Shown here piece after piece: positions 23,850-33,351 of a stretch of 64,000 nucleotides of DNA. The stretch is from positions 1 through 64,000 of the forward strand of contig JAWKTE010000020.1 in the NCBI GenBank assembly GCA_041401985.1, in the 5' to 3' direction. A program made the position numbers and the translations under genes. The notes under the pieces are model-generated. The model did no database searches. It worked only from the letters and a program-made list of their open reading frames with translations, and had not been told where the DNA came from. This DNA is from JACKHA01 sp041401985 (GTDB lineage Bacteria; Planctomycetota; Phycisphaerae; Phycisphaerales; UBA1924). Position 1 is the stretch's first letter. Each line of letters starts with the position of its first letter.

Positions 23850-24126
23850 CGCGACGGCCTTCGGGGCTCGGGCCGAGGGTCGTGCCGAGGGTGGATGGGC
23901 GCCCGAAGTGTGGCATGCCTGTGGCTTTGCACAGGCATGACGAGCGTGCAACTCGCTCCGGTTAGTCGGGCATGCTTGCTCGGAGCAGCAAGCATGCCAC
24001 ACGTCGGGGCCTCACCGGCGAACGCGACGCGCAAGCGAGTGGGGGCGCCTTGATCGTCCTCCGACATCATCGCACCGGGTTGTTCGCACCGAGAAACGCC
24101 GCCGAGCCGGCGCGTCTCGGTGGCAC
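23850..24126. repeat. Composite intergenic repeat, copy B
   Basis: Shares with copy A (5958-6365) the GC block GGGCTCGGGCCGAGGG and TGCCGAGGGTGGA (about 23866-23900), a hairpin GGCATGCTTGCT/AGCAAGCATGCC (23969-23998), the word CGGCGAACGCGACGCGC (24013), and a hairpin with CACCGAGA and TCTCGGTG arms (24088-24124), here inverted relative to copy A. Confidence 0.65.
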
Positions 24127-24150
24127 AGCGGAGGAACATCGGCTTGACGC

Positions 24151-24195
24151 ACTCGGCGGCCGCGCCGCCGGCACACGTTGCAAGCCTGCTCCACC
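24151..24195. repeat. Diverged gene-end hairpin repeat
   Basis: CGGCGGCCGCGCCGCCG stem followed by CACACGTTGCAAGCCTGCTCCACC, a degraded form of the repeat at 8160 and 58284. It lies 23 bases beyond the stop of the minus-strand gene at 24218. Confidence 0.55.
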
Positions 24196-24217
24196 CCGGC
24201 ATGACTCGCCGGCCCAG

Positions 24218-26530
24218 TCAGCACCCCGCCGCGTACTGGGCCAGGAAGTAGAAGAAGTCGTCGTTGTTGAGCACGCCGTCGGCGCGGCCGTAGCAGGGGT
24301 CGGTGGGCAGGGCGTTGGCGGTCAGGTCGCAGACGGGAAGGTTAGCGAGGGTGAACTGGTCGAGGTAGTAGAAGAAGTCGTCCGGGGTGATCTGGCCGTC
24401 GGGCGTGCCGTAGCCGGGCTGGCCGGGGATAGCCGAGCCGGTGACATCGGCCGGGCACGCCCGCGGCTCCGCGTGGCCCCAGCGGGCCCACGAGGCCCGG
24501 CGCAGGCCACCGCTGCCGGGCGTGAACGAGCCGAGCACGAACAACTCGTCGCCGACCGGCGAGGCGTTCGAAACGACGGACTCCGGACCAGCGGAATGGA
24601 CGGACCACGTGCTGCCGTCCCACTCGGCGAACCCGCCGCAAGGCGCCGGTTGTCCGCAGTCGAAGTTCAGTCCGAACGCGAAGAGCCGCGCCTCGACGAC
24701 CCGCAGCACCGCTGTCGTGCCGAAGATGCTCGGGTGCGGGTGTGGCGGCAGCCCGGGCGCGAACGGCTGCCACTGCGAGCCGTCGAATGCCGCGAGGCCA
24801 TCGCCGAACGAGAACTGCCCCGAGGCCAGGAGCCGGCCCTCGAACACCGCCAGCGACCAGGGCGTCTGCTCGGCGAACACGCCCGCGTCGGCGAGCACGT
24901 GCCACTGGCTGCCGTCCCACCCGACGACGGCGTTCTGGTACATCACCGGTGGCGACCCGATCGACGCGGTGCCGACCGCCATGCACAACATTCCGGCGTA
25001 TTCGACGAATCTCGACTTGGAGTCGAACTCGATCCCCGGCAGCGTCTCGAGCGTGGGGCCGACGGCCCGCGCGATGCGCCGGTTCATGCCGAGATCGCTC
25101 ACGTCGACGTGCAACTCGCCTCGGAAAAACGCACCGTCCGAGATGCTGGAGCCTCCCGGGCTGGATCCGAACGGCTCCCACGCCGCGCCGTTCCAACGCG
25201 CGCCCACCGTCGGGGCGGACGCGGGCCAGTTGTCGAAGTATCCGACGGCGTAGAGCGCCCCGTTCTCTTTCAGCAGCCGGACGATCCTCCCGGACGGCTC
25301 GGGCGCGGGCGAGAACGGTTCCCAGCGATCGCCGTCCCACGCGGCGATGATGCTCGCGCCCTCGATCCCGCCGATGCTGTCGAACTCGCCCGCGACGACG
25401 GCGCGACCCTCGAACGGCAGAGCGTCGATCGCGTGCGGGATCAACTCGCGCGAGCGATCACCCATCGGAACCCAGGACGCTCCTGTCCATCTCACGAGCG
25501 AGCCAATCGGCAGTACGTTGTCCGTCGTGCCGACGTAGGGCGCGTCGTCGAACGCAGCGAGGCTTCGCGGGGCGTTTTCGGGCAGATCAGCCGAGACGAC
25601 CGCCCACTGCGCTCCGTCCCATCGTCGCACGCGGGCCGGTGTCAGGCTCGGAACGAGTGTGCGTTGCTCGAGCGCGAGCAGGCCGCTCGGCGTGGAGACC
25701 AGATCGCGCACCACACCGGGCGATCCCTCGCCGACCTGGACCCAGGCTGAGCCGCTCCATGCCGCGATCCGCGCGACCGGCGTCGCGCCGGACTGCGTGA
25801 ACTCACCGCCTGCGTACAGCACGCCGTTGTGGAACTCAAGCGTCCAGACAGTGCCGTTCAAGCCGCTCCCGAGCGCATGCCACTGCCCGCCGTCCCAGCG
25901 AGCCACGCGAGCGGCCGGTTGCCCACCCGCGGAGGTGAACTGGCCCGCGGCATAGAGATCGTCGCCGACCGCTTCGAGATCGAGGGCGTTGCCGTTCACG
26001 CCAGCGCCGAGAAGCCTCCATGAACTGCCGTCCCAGGCGTGTGGCCCGCCTTGCAGCCCGTTGAACCACGCCCCGACGACCGGCTGGTCCCGATAGAACG
26101 CCACGCTGTTGGCCGGCGCGATCAGCCCCGGCATCGTTTCCCAGCCGGTCGGCGTCAGCATCGCCGCGAAGGCACCGGGAGAACCGCCGACCGAGCTGAA
26201 CACCCCGCCGACGAGCAGCCGTTCCGGTGTCGACGCGACGGCCCAAACCTCACCGTCCCGGATCGAACCGCCCAGATGCTCCCACTCGGTTCCGTTCCAC
26301 GCGGCCACCCCGGAGTCCGAGGTCGCGATCGACGTGTGCCCCGCGACCACGAGGACCGGACCCGACGCGCGATCCCACACCGTCATCGCACGCGTCGGCG
26401 GGGAGTTCGACCGCCCGCCCGGCAGCCAGGTCTCCTGGCACTGGCCCCGCGCGACACCGCTCGCGGCGACGCCAAGCCCCCCGACCCCGACGCACAGCAC
26501 GACCCCCCCGGCCAATCGCCTCGCACGCAT
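24218..26530 (-). CDS. Secreted repeat (propeller-like) protein with dockerin-like tail
   Basis: 770 residues. A signal peptide (LAGGVVLCVGVGGLGVAASGVARG) is followed by about ten imperfect repeats of roughly 45-55 residues, each with an AAWDG.xW..LG core then VYAVGxF or LYAGGEF, for example VARWDGGQWHALGSGLNG and VLYAGGEFTQSG. The spacing suggests a beta-propeller or Kelch-like fold for binding rather than catalysis. The C-terminus carries two dockerin-like units (CPADVTGS with QITPDDFFYYL, and ADGVLNNDDFFYFL ending in GC), the same tail as the SGNH hydrolase at 15133. It is probably exported and surface-associated. It is divergent from the pilus genes. Confidence 0.85.
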   Translation of the reverse strand: MRARRLAGGVVLCVGVGGLGVAASGVARGQCQETWLPGGRSNSPPTRAMTVWDRASGPVLVVAGHTSIATSDSGVAAWNGTEWEHLGGSIRDGEVWAVASTPERLLVGGVFSSVGGSPGAFAAMLTPTGWETMPGLIAPANSVAFYRDQPVVGAWFNGLQGGPHAWDGSSWRLLGAGVNGNALDLEAVGDDLYAAGQFTSAGGQPAARVARWDGGQWHALGSGLNGTVWTLEFHNGVLYAGGEFTQSGATPVARIAAWSGSAWVQVGEGSPGVVRDLVSTPSGLLALEQRTLVPSLTPARVRRWDGAQWAVVSADLPENAPRSLAAFDDAPYVGTTDNVLPIGSLVRWTGASWVPMGDRSRELIPHAIDALPFEGRAVVAGEFDSIGGIEGASIIAAWDGDRWEPFSPAPEPSGRIVRLLKENGALYAVGYFDNWPASAPTVGARWNGAAWEPFGSSPGGSSISDGAFFRGELHVDVSDLGMNRRIARAVGPTLETLPGIEFDSKSRFVEYAGMLCMAVGTASIGSPPVMYQNAVVGWDGSQWHVLADAGVFAEQTPWSLAVFEGRLLASGQFSFGDGLAAFDGSQWQPFAPGLPPHPHPSIFGTTAVLRVVEARLFAFGLNFDCGQPAPCGGFAEWDGSTWSVHSAGPESVVSNASPVGDELFVLGSFTPGSGGLRRASWARWGHAEPRACPADVTGSAIPGQPGYGTPDGQITPDDFFYYLDQFTLANLPVCDLTANALPTDPCYGRADGVLNNDDFFYFLAQYAAGC

Positions 26531-27167
26531 CGCTTCGTCCTTTCCGATTGCCGCCGCCGGGCCGCTCGGGCCTCGGCGCGTGTGTTCGCCCTGCGAGACC
26601 CCAGCGGGGCCGCGGGCGGGACGCCGCGTGGGCGCCCTGTGCTGCCTTCAGAGTACCAGACGCACGGGCCGGGCGGAGGTTCCATCCGGAACTCGCTTTT
26701 CCAAACACGCGCGACGACGCCGGACCTGAGGCTCTGCGAGGGTCAGGGTCCGATGGTCCCTTTGGCCACGACACTCGCACGATCGATCCGGGGCTTCGTC
26801 GCCGAGCCTCCTCAGCCCCGGCGTCCGTCACCCTCCCGCGCGACTCGGCACGACTCTCGGCGGGGTCTGTCACCCCCCCGTAACGCCCAATCCCCTCGCC
26901 CCTCCCGCCCCGGAACTCCCCCCGATACCTTGTCGTATCGCGGGGGGCTTGCGGGGGTCGGGTTCGTGCTCAGTGGGTTGGTGCGGGCGGCCCGCATCTG
27001 CTCCGGCGTTTGCCCCGGCACGTGCCCGGCCCGCTCGAACCGGCCCTCAACAGCCGGAATCGGCCCGCATCGGTCGGGCCGTCTGAATAGGATTCGCCCC
27101 TCATCGCGCTCCGGGCCCGCCCGGCGGTGCGATGAGGTCCCAGGGCATCGCCTCGGAAAGGAACCAC
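26531..27167. other. Divergent intergenic region before the pilus genes
   Basis: No gene seen. The main structure is a hairpin at 26918-26947, CCCCCCGATAC / GTATCGCGGGGGG with a six-base loop, followed by GC-rich sequence. It could be an operator or an mRNA leader stem. A GGAAAGGA ribosome binding site precedes the pilM ATG. No convincing promoter was found. Confidence 0.45.
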
Positions 27168-29315
27168 ATGGCGGCATCCAACTCCGCGTGGGGCATCGAG
27201 ATCGGGTCGGGCGGCATCAAGGCCGTCAAGGTCGCCGCCGACGGCGAGACCGCCCGCGTGCTCGACTTCATCGCGATCCAGCACCCCAAGGTCCTGTCCA
27301 CGCCCGATGTGGACAAGGACGACGTTCTCCGCGTCTCGCTGGGCCGCCTGGTGAGCGAGCGGGACCTGTCAGGGTCCCCGGTTCTGGTGTCCATCCCCGG
27401 CCACCAGTCGTTCGCCCGGTTCGCCAAACTGCCGCCGGTCGAGCCCAAAAAGATTCCTGACATCGTCAAGTTCGAGGCGGTGCAGCAGGTTCCCTTCCCC
27501 CTGGAAGAGGTGGAATGGGATTATCAGACGTTCGTCAGCCCGGACTCCCCCGAGGTCGAGGTCGGCATCTTCGCCGTCACCAAGGAGCGGGTGAAGCAGC
27601 AGCTGGACATGCTGGGGGACGTCGGGATCACGCCGGACGGCGTGACGATCTCGCCCCTGTCGGTCTTCAACGCCCTGGCCCACGACCTGGAGTTCAAGGA
27701 GGACACCCAGGGCACGATCATCCTGGACATCGGGACGACGGCGACGGACCTGATCATCTATGAGGCGGGCCGCGTCTGGATCCGCACGTTCCCGATGGGC
27801 GGGCACAACTTCACGAACCAGCTGGTCGAGTCGTTCAAACTCGGCTATCCGAAGGCGGAGAAGCTCAAGCGCGAGGCCGACCAGAGCCAGCACGCCCGCC
27901 ACATCCTGCAGGCGATGCGTCCGGTGTTCACCGACCTGGCCCAGGACGTGCAGCGGTCGATCGGGTACTACCAGTCGCTTCACAAGGACGCGAAACTGAC
28001 CCGCCTGATCGGTCTGGGCGCGACGTTCCACCTGCCGGGGCTGCGGAAGTACCTCAAGCAGCAACTGGGCATGGAGGTCTACCGCCTCGAGGAGTGGAAG
28101 CGTCCGATCGTGTCCGACCTGGGCGACGAGCGGGCCACGCAGTTCCACGCCGCGGCTATGGAGATGTCGACGGCGTACGGGCTGGCGATCCAGGGCGTGG
28201 GCCTGCAGACGATCGACGCGAACCTGATCCCGACCAACGTGGTGCGGGACTCGATGTGGAAGAAGAAGGCCAAGTGGTTCGGGATGGCGGCGGGCGTGGG
28301 CTTGCTGGCCGGCGGCGTGATGTTTGCCCGCCCGATCTTGGACCAGCAGGCGATCGCGGCGGCGGACAACGATCGCGAGGCGCTGTCGACAATCGACAAC
28401 GTCGTGCGACAGGCGTCGCAGCTCCGCAGCGAGGCCGAGCAGGCCCGGGTGCTGGGCTCGGCCCAGGTGGACCCGCGTGCGGCCCGCGTGCTGGGGCTTC
28501 TGGAGAAGCGCGAGGCGTACACCTGGATTCTGAACGACATCGGCGCGATGCTGGCCGACGCGGAGAGCCGCAAGGGCGCGTTCCTGCAGAACAACGCGAT
28601 CACGCCCGAGCAGGTGCCGCAGGGCCCGGTGTGGCGGGTCGAGTCGGTGCAGACGCAGTACGAGATCGACGCGAACTACGCCGCGGCCCCGGCGAACTTC
28701 CGGGAGCAGGCGGTGTCGGCGGCGGTGGGGGACCCCGCGCCCAGCGCGCCGCGTGTGGTCGTGACGATGGAGGTCTCGACGTACATGCCGGAGTTCGAGC
28801 GGTTCTTCGCCGCGACCCTGCCGCGCTGGCTCGAGCAGAACGGGCAGCGTCAGGGGCTGGAGTACATGCTCCATTCGACGACCAGTTCGACCGCGGCCCC
28901 GACGCGCCGGACCGGCGGGCAACGCCCGGCGGCGGCGACGAACACGCAGCAGCAGGCGACGCCGGAGATCACCGGCGGCACCGGGCGGCGTGGCGGGGAC
29001 CGTCGCGAAGGCCAGGAGCCCACGTACGACCTGCCGGTGACGATGACCCCGGAGGAGGCACGCCGCATCGAAGCGGAGCGGATCGCCCGGGGCGAGATCG
29101 AGGTCACCGGCCGCGCGCAGCAGACCGGGCGGCCCGGGGCCTCGTCGGTCGACACCAACACGCTCGACGGGCTGGCGCCCATCACCGAGCCCAAGCCCAA
29201 CGAGGGGCGTGAACTCGTGACCTACACCGTGACGTGGTCGATGGTCCTGCAGGCCCCGCCGGCGCCCGCGGGGCAATCGGGCGGGGAGTCTGGCGGCGAA
29301 GGGGGTGGCCTGTGA
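27168..29315 (+). CDS. pilM: Type IV pilus PilM ATPase-like protein, apparently fused to PilN
   Basis: 715 residues, twice the usual PilM. Residues 1-350 are the actin-like PilM fold: GIEIGSGGIKAVKV phosphate loop, VSIPGHQSFARFAKLPP, FEAVQQVPFPLEEVEWDYQ, ILDIGTTATDLIIY and FHLPGLRKYLKQQLG. Near residue 352 comes ANLIPTNVVRD, like the NLLP motif by which PilN docks onto PilM, then basic residues, a membrane segment (about 368-390) and a coiled-coil periplasmic region, the layout of PilN. The C-terminal third adds a Gln/Thr/Pro-rich stretch. The fusion would lock the cytosolic ring to the inner-membrane platform. Its stop overlaps the next gene's GTG (GTGA). Confidence 0.88.
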   Translation: MAASNSAWGIEIGSGGIKAVKVAADGETARVLDFIAIQHPKVLSTPDVDKDDVLRVSLGRLVSERDLSGSPVLVSIPGHQSFARFAKLPPVEPKKIPDIVKFEAVQQVPFPLEEVEWDYQTFVSPDSPEVEVGIFAVTKERVKQQLDMLGDVGITPDGVTISPLSVFNALAHDLEFKEDTQGTIILDIGTTATDLIIYEAGRVWIRTFPMGGHNFTNQLVESFKLGYPKAEKLKREADQSQHARHILQAMRPVFTDLAQDVQRSIGYYQSLHKDAKLTRLIGLGATFHLPGLRKYLKQQLGMEVYRLEEWKRPIVSDLGDERATQFHAAAMEMSTAYGLAIQGVGLQTIDANLIPTNVVRDSMWKKKAKWFGMAAGVGLLAGGVMFARPILDQQAIAAADNDREALSTIDNVVRQASQLRSEAEQARVLGSAQVDPRAARVLGLLEKREAYTWILNDIGAMLADAESRKGAFLQNNAITPEQVPQGPVWRVESVQTQYEIDANYAAAPANFREQAVSAAVGDPAPSAPRVVVTMEVSTYMPEFERFFAATLPRWLEQNGQRQGLEYMLHSTTSSTAAPTRRTGGQRPAAATNTQQQATPEITGGTGRRGGDRREGQEPTYDLPVTMTPEEARRIEAERIARGEIEVTGRAQQTGRPGASSVDTNTLDGLAPITEPKPNEGRELVTYTVTWSMVLQAPPAPAGQSGGESGGEGGGL

Positions 29316-30628
29316 ACAGCGTGCTGGGATGGGCCAAGACCAACTGGCTGATCATCGTGTTCGTGGTGGTGATGATCGCCTCGCTCGTGGCCGGGTACAT
29401 CGGCTCGGACATGTGGGGCTCGTCGCTGCGTCAGGACTTCCAGACGCGCGTGGGCCAGCGCCTGCAGCAGGTCCAGGGGGCGCGGGTGTCGTACTCGATC
29501 CCGCCGCTGGCCGCGGGCGAGCAATCGGTCGGCGACAGCGGGCCGCCGAACGCGGAGAAGACGCGCTGGTTCCGCGAGCGGATCGAGTCGCGCGTGGCCC
29601 AGGCGGCGGCGCTGGTGCGCGAGGCCGAGCAGTTCAACCAGGGCATCAACCAGGCCGAGTCGAACCGGATCGGGCACCGCCCGAGCCTGCCGGGGATCTT
29701 CCCCGCGCCGCGCCGGGAGCGGATTCCCAACATCTTCCTGGACTTCCGCGACATGGTCAACGGGGCCCGCGGGCAGCCCTCGATGGTGGCCGCGCTGCTC
29801 AACCGCTACGGCGCGGGCCCGGCGGCGAACCTGCGCCGCGTCGAGGCCGTGCTCGCCGACGTGCGCGACCGCGAGGTCGAGGCGATCGTGACCGAGACGG
29901 GCGCCCAGCCGACCGCCGAGGCGATGGAGCGCATCACGCGCATGCTCAGCGAGCGAAGGGTGCAGGAGTACCAGCGGGCGGCCCGCGACTTCTCGATGTA
30001 CGCCACCGACGCGGCCATCGCCATCACGCCCATGCCCGCCCAGGGCACCCCCACGCTCGAGGACTGCTTCAGGTGGCAGTGGGACTACTGGATCGCGTCG
30101 GACATCATGGCGGCCCTGTCGATGGCCAACACGGACGACGTCGGGCTGCGGACCGAGGTGGACCGGTCGGTCGTCAAGCGGATCGAGGCGATCCGCGTCG
30201 AGCCGCTCCGCCTGCCGCGGCAGAGCGAGGACCCGTTCGGCGGTGGCAACCCGACCGAGCAGGTCACGCCGCCCGCGACCATCACCGGGCGTCCCGGCGA
30301 CAGCCAGGACTACGACGTGCGGTACGTCACGCTCGACGTGATCGTGGCCTCCGAGCGTCTGCCGGAACTGTTCAACGCCCTGGCGGCGACGAACTTCTTC
30401 ACCGTCGTGGACATGAACCTCCGCCAGGTCGACGGGTGGCAGGACCTGCGTGCGGGGTACTACTACGGCTCGGACAACGTCATCCGGGCGTCGCTGAAGA
30501 TCGAGACCGTGTGGCTGCGTTCGTGGACCGGGCCGCTGATGCCCGAGAGCGTGCGCCAGCCGCTGGGCGTGATCGTTCCCGAGGCCGCTCCCGAGGGCGC
30601 GGCCGGGTCCGACACGGGCGGCAACTGA
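29312..30628 (+). CDS. PilO-like inner-membrane protein of the pilus operon
   Basis: 438 residues with one N-terminal membrane segment (NWLIIVFVVVMIASLVAGYIG) and a large periplasmic part. No database family is evident by eye. Position after a PilM/PilN gene, single N-terminal anchor, helical region and a C-terminal alpha/beta part (VRYVTLDVIVASERLPELFNALAATNFFTVVDMNLRQVD, ferredoxin-like in pattern) match PilO, which pairs with PilN. The GTG start overlaps the upstream stop by four bases, so translation is coupled. The PilO assignment is inference from context and architecture. Confidence 0.7.
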   Translation: MNSVLGWAKTNWLIIVFVVVMIASLVAGYIGSDMWGSSLRQDFQTRVGQRLQQVQGARVSYSIPPLAAGEQSVGDSGPPNAEKTRWFRERIESRVAQAAALVREAEQFNQGINQAESNRIGHRPSLPGIFPAPRRERIPNIFLDFRDMVNGARGQPSMVAALLNRYGAGPAANLRRVEAVLADVRDREVEAIVTETGAQPTAEAMERITRMLSERRVQEYQRAARDFSMYATDAAIAITPMPAQGTPTLEDCFRWQWDYWIASDIMAALSMANTDDVGLRTEVDRSVVKRIEAIRVEPLRLPRQSEDPFGGGNPTEQVTPPATITGRPGDSQDYDVRYVTLDVIVASERLPELFNALAATNFFTVVDMNLRQVDGWQDLRAGYYYGSDNVIRASLKIETVWLRSWTGPLMPESVRQPLGVIVPEAAPEGAAGSDTGGN

Positions 30629-30713
30629 TCCGCGGGATCGTCGTGCATCGAACACCATCGGCCGGGCGTGACCAACGCCCGGCGCAACGCTGGAAACAGG
30701 CGAGGGCATCGCG

Positions 30714-32888
30714 ATGAAGGCCAAGGGCATCAACCCGATCGAGCAGAACATCGAGAAGATCGTGCTGGGGGTCGCGGGCGCGGCCCTGGTGGCCGTCGTC
30801 GCGATGCAGGTGCTCGGCGGCTCGAGCGTCGAGGTCGGGAGCAAGTCGTACCCGCTGGACCAGGCCTACACGCCGGTCCGCGACGAGGCCCTCCGCGTCC
30901 AGGGCGCCATGCAGAACCCCAGCCCGACGCTCCCGGACGTGCCGGTGGTGGACCTCTTGGGTCGCTACCGGGAACTGGTCGCGGCCCCGGTCGCCGACCA
31001 GCCCCGCGTCGTCGCGTTCGGCCCGGGCATTGGCGTGGTGTCATCCGGGCGCGTGGACGACACGCCCGTGGGCGATGCGATCTACGCCGCCGTCAATGTG
31101 CCCGCGCCGGCCCGCCCGATGGGCTACTCGTTCCGCAACACGCTCGATCCCGTGCAGGTCTCGCGCACGCCCGGCCTGACCGACCTGGTGCCCGTCGCCC
31201 AGCCCTACGACAAGTCGTCGATCACCGTCGAATCGGTGTTCGACGGCGTCGCGTTCGAGCGCATGCTCCGCGCCGATCCCGACGGGCCGGGCGGCCCGGC
31301 CCGCGCCATGCCGCTCCGCTGGTGGCAGGACGGGCTTGAGATCATGGCCGTCCGTGCCGAGCGCCAGGTGCGTCTGCCCGGCGGGGCCTGGTCCGATCCG
31401 CAGCCCGTGTCGGTGATGCCGGGATCGTTCGATGTGACCGCGCCGCCCGAGGGCCAGGCCCAGTTCAACCCGGTGACGCTGCGAACGGCGGTCGTCCAGG
31501 CCCGCCAGTTGTCGCGCGAGGTCCAGCGGCCCCGCTACCTGCGTGTCATCGCGGGCCAGCCGTGGGTGCCGCCGTCGGCCGCGGGCCAGATCGCCGCGAT
31601 CGAGGCCCGGCGCGCGGAGATCGACCGCCTGCTCGGCCAGCGCCGCGGCATGGAGCGTGAGATCCGACGCCTGGAACTGACGATCGAGCAGGGGCCGCGG
31701 AACAACACGCCAACGACGCCAACCGTGACGCCCGGTCGCGACGGGCGGTCGCCCGAGCGCCCCGCTCAGCCGACCCAGCCCAACAACCGCCCGCCCCAGG
31801 TCGATCCGGCCATCCAAGCCATGCAGACCCAGATGGACCGCCTGCGCCAGCAACTCGTCCAGAACGAGGACGCGCTGAAGCAGATCGGCGTCGGGCTCGA
31901 CGGCAAGCCCATCCCCACCTGGGACGACGACAACGAACTCGGCTACGCCCCGCCCGTGCTTGAGGACGCCGAGGTCCGCCTCTGGGTCCACGACCTGAAC
32001 GTCGAGCCCGGCATGGCGTACCGCTACCGCATGCAGGTCGTGTTCAACAACCCGTTCTTCGGCAACGCCGCCGCCCTCGTGCCCGACCAGCAGAGCCTGG
32101 CCGCCGAGCCGATGCTCGCCGGGGCGTGGTCGGCGTGGAGCGACCCCGTCTCGGTCGACCAGACCCGCTACATCTTCGCGACCTCGGCCAGCGTCGCCGA
32201 CGACATCGGCGCCACGCCCAGGGCCCAGTTCGACGTCTTCGAGTTCTACTACGGGTACTGGCGTCGCGGCCAGGCCAGCATGTCCGCCGGCGATCAGTTG
32301 ATCGCCCGCCTCAACCTGCCCGATCCCGAGATGCGCCCGATCTATGACCTGGAGCAGGCGCCCGCGCCGCGCCAGCCGGGCGGCGTGCCGGGGACCCGCA
32401 GCCCGGGCGAGCGGATCGACCCCGTGCCCGGTCGTAGCGATCCGGGAGTTCCCATCGACCCACTCAACCGCAACCCCCAAGGCGCCCCCCCCGGCGCCCC
32501 CGGCCTCCAGTTCAACCTCCCGGACGTCGCCGCCCTGGCCCAGCCCGGCCCGGAGTCACTCGGACCGATCGCCACCGGCGTCATCCTGCTCGACGTGATG
32601 AACATGCCCGCGGGGGCCGAGTCCGGCTTGGCCGGCGTCGGCGTCCGCCAGATCACCCAGGCGGTCCTGCGGTCGGCCCACGGGCGGATCGAGGTCCGCT
32701 CCCCGTCCATCGACCGTGCGGCGGCCCTGTACCGTTCGCTGATCCGCTCCGCCGAGGAGGGCATGCGCCAGGGCGCCCCGGAGCCCGAGGCGTTCGAGCC
32801 GGACCCGATCGTGCTGCCGCGAAATTCCGAACCGGAACTCGAAGAGCCAGGCTCCGGCGGCGGCGGTGGGGGCGGCGGCGGCAGCTAA
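30714..32888 (+). CDS. Large inner-membrane-anchored protein of the pilus operon
   Basis: 724 residues, unrecognised family. A short cytoplasmic N-terminus, one membrane segment (KIVLGVAGAALVAVVAMQVLGG), then a long periplasmic region. Visible parts: a central coiled coil (IEARRAEIDRLLGQRRGMEREIRRLELTIEQ), a proline/glutamine/asparagine-rich linker, a second short coiled coil (MQTQMDRLRQQLVQNEDALKQIG), a beta-rich domain (VRLWVHDLNVEPGMAYRYRMQVVFNNPFFGN, fibronectin-like in pattern), another Pro-rich linker, and a Gly-rich end. Position suggests a PilP-like or platform role. It lies 85 bases after the PilO-like gene and is the last gene before the rRNA. Confidence 0.65.
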   Translation: MKAKGINPIEQNIEKIVLGVAGAALVAVVAMQVLGGSSVEVGSKSYPLDQAYTPVRDEALRVQGAMQNPSPTLPDVPVVDLLGRYRELVAAPVADQPRVVAFGPGIGVVSSGRVDDTPVGDAIYAAVNVPAPARPMGYSFRNTLDPVQVSRTPGLTDLVPVAQPYDKSSITVESVFDGVAFERMLRADPDGPGGPARAMPLRWWQDGLEIMAVRAERQVRLPGGAWSDPQPVSVMPGSFDVTAPPEGQAQFNPVTLRTAVVQARQLSREVQRPRYLRVIAGQPWVPPSAAGQIAAIEARRAEIDRLLGQRRGMEREIRRLELTIEQGPRNNTPTTPTVTPGRDGRSPERPAQPTQPNNRPPQVDPAIQAMQTQMDRLRQQLVQNEDALKQIGVGLDGKPIPTWDDDNELGYAPPVLEDAEVRLWVHDLNVEPGMAYRYRMQVVFNNPFFGNAAALVPDQQSLAAEPMLAGAWSAWSDPVSVDQTRYIFATSASVADDIGATPRAQFDVFEFYYGYWRRGQASMSAGDQLIARLNLPDPEMRPIYDLEQAPAPRQPGGVPGTRSPGERIDPVPGRSDPGVPIDPLNRNPQGAPPGAPGLQFNLPDVAALAQPGPESLGPIATGVILLDVMNMPAGAESGLAGVGVRQITQAVLRSAHGRIEVRSPSIDRAAALYRSLIRSAEEGMRQGAPEPEAFEPDPIVLPRNSEPELEEPGSGGGGGGGGGS

Positions 32889-33051
32889 CGCCGCCCTCGG
32901 CACCAGTCCGACACCTCCCTGCGCACCCGCTGCGCGGCCCCACCCCGGCATCGGCGGGGTGGGCGTGTCGGCGACCGCCGAACGCGCGCCCGTCGGTGGC
33001 CGGTCTCTCCGAAATCCGGCCCCTCGGCGTGCGAAAAGGCAGTCTGGGCGC

Positions 33052-33079
33052 TTGACCGCACGCGGAAACGATCTAGTAT
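33052..33079 (+). promoter_or_regulatory. Promoter of the 23S-5S rRNA unit
   Basis: TTGACC at 33052-33057, a 16-base spacer and TAGTAT at 33074-33079. It sits about 460 bases before mature 23S rRNA. Between 32889 and this site only a GC hairpin (CCACCCCG/CGGGGTGG near 32940-32965) is seen; the leader that follows is structured and has no gene. Confidence 0.65.
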
Positions 33080-33351
33080 CCCCCCGCCTCTGTTCGGCAG
33101 CGAAAACTCAAGGAACCGACGGGAACCGCAGGGTTCCCGGGCAGGCCGGGAGTCGTGCAACCGACCAGGGCGATCTTCGGGGAAGGCCGGGCGAGACGCC
33201 CAGCCAACCCCACGCTCCTTGACATCCGGATATGGACAAGTGCGTGCGCAGCACGCATCCAAGGCCGATTCGCGGCGTCGCCGAAGCGATGTGTTGAGCA
33301 TCGCGGAAGCGGAGCGGAGTCGGAACGCGGGTGTGTGGTGCGGGCGATGAA

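Larger units (their letters stand above)
23132..24217. other. Repeat-rich intergenic kilobase
   Basis: Open frames exist on both strands but none shows a recognisable domain or a consistent coding pattern, so I call no gene. The first half has short GC hairpins (near 23160-23215) and a stretch of slightly lower GC around 23460-23620. The second half holds composite repeat copy B and a gene-end hairpin. I checked for RNase P, SRP, tmRNA and tRNA consensus stretches and found none. Confidence 0.5.

Noticed and set aside
23132..24217. A 258-codon frame at 23189-23965 and overlapping frames
   Set aside because: No domain, inconsistent codon pattern, and the 3' half is repeat sequence shared with another intergenic region.
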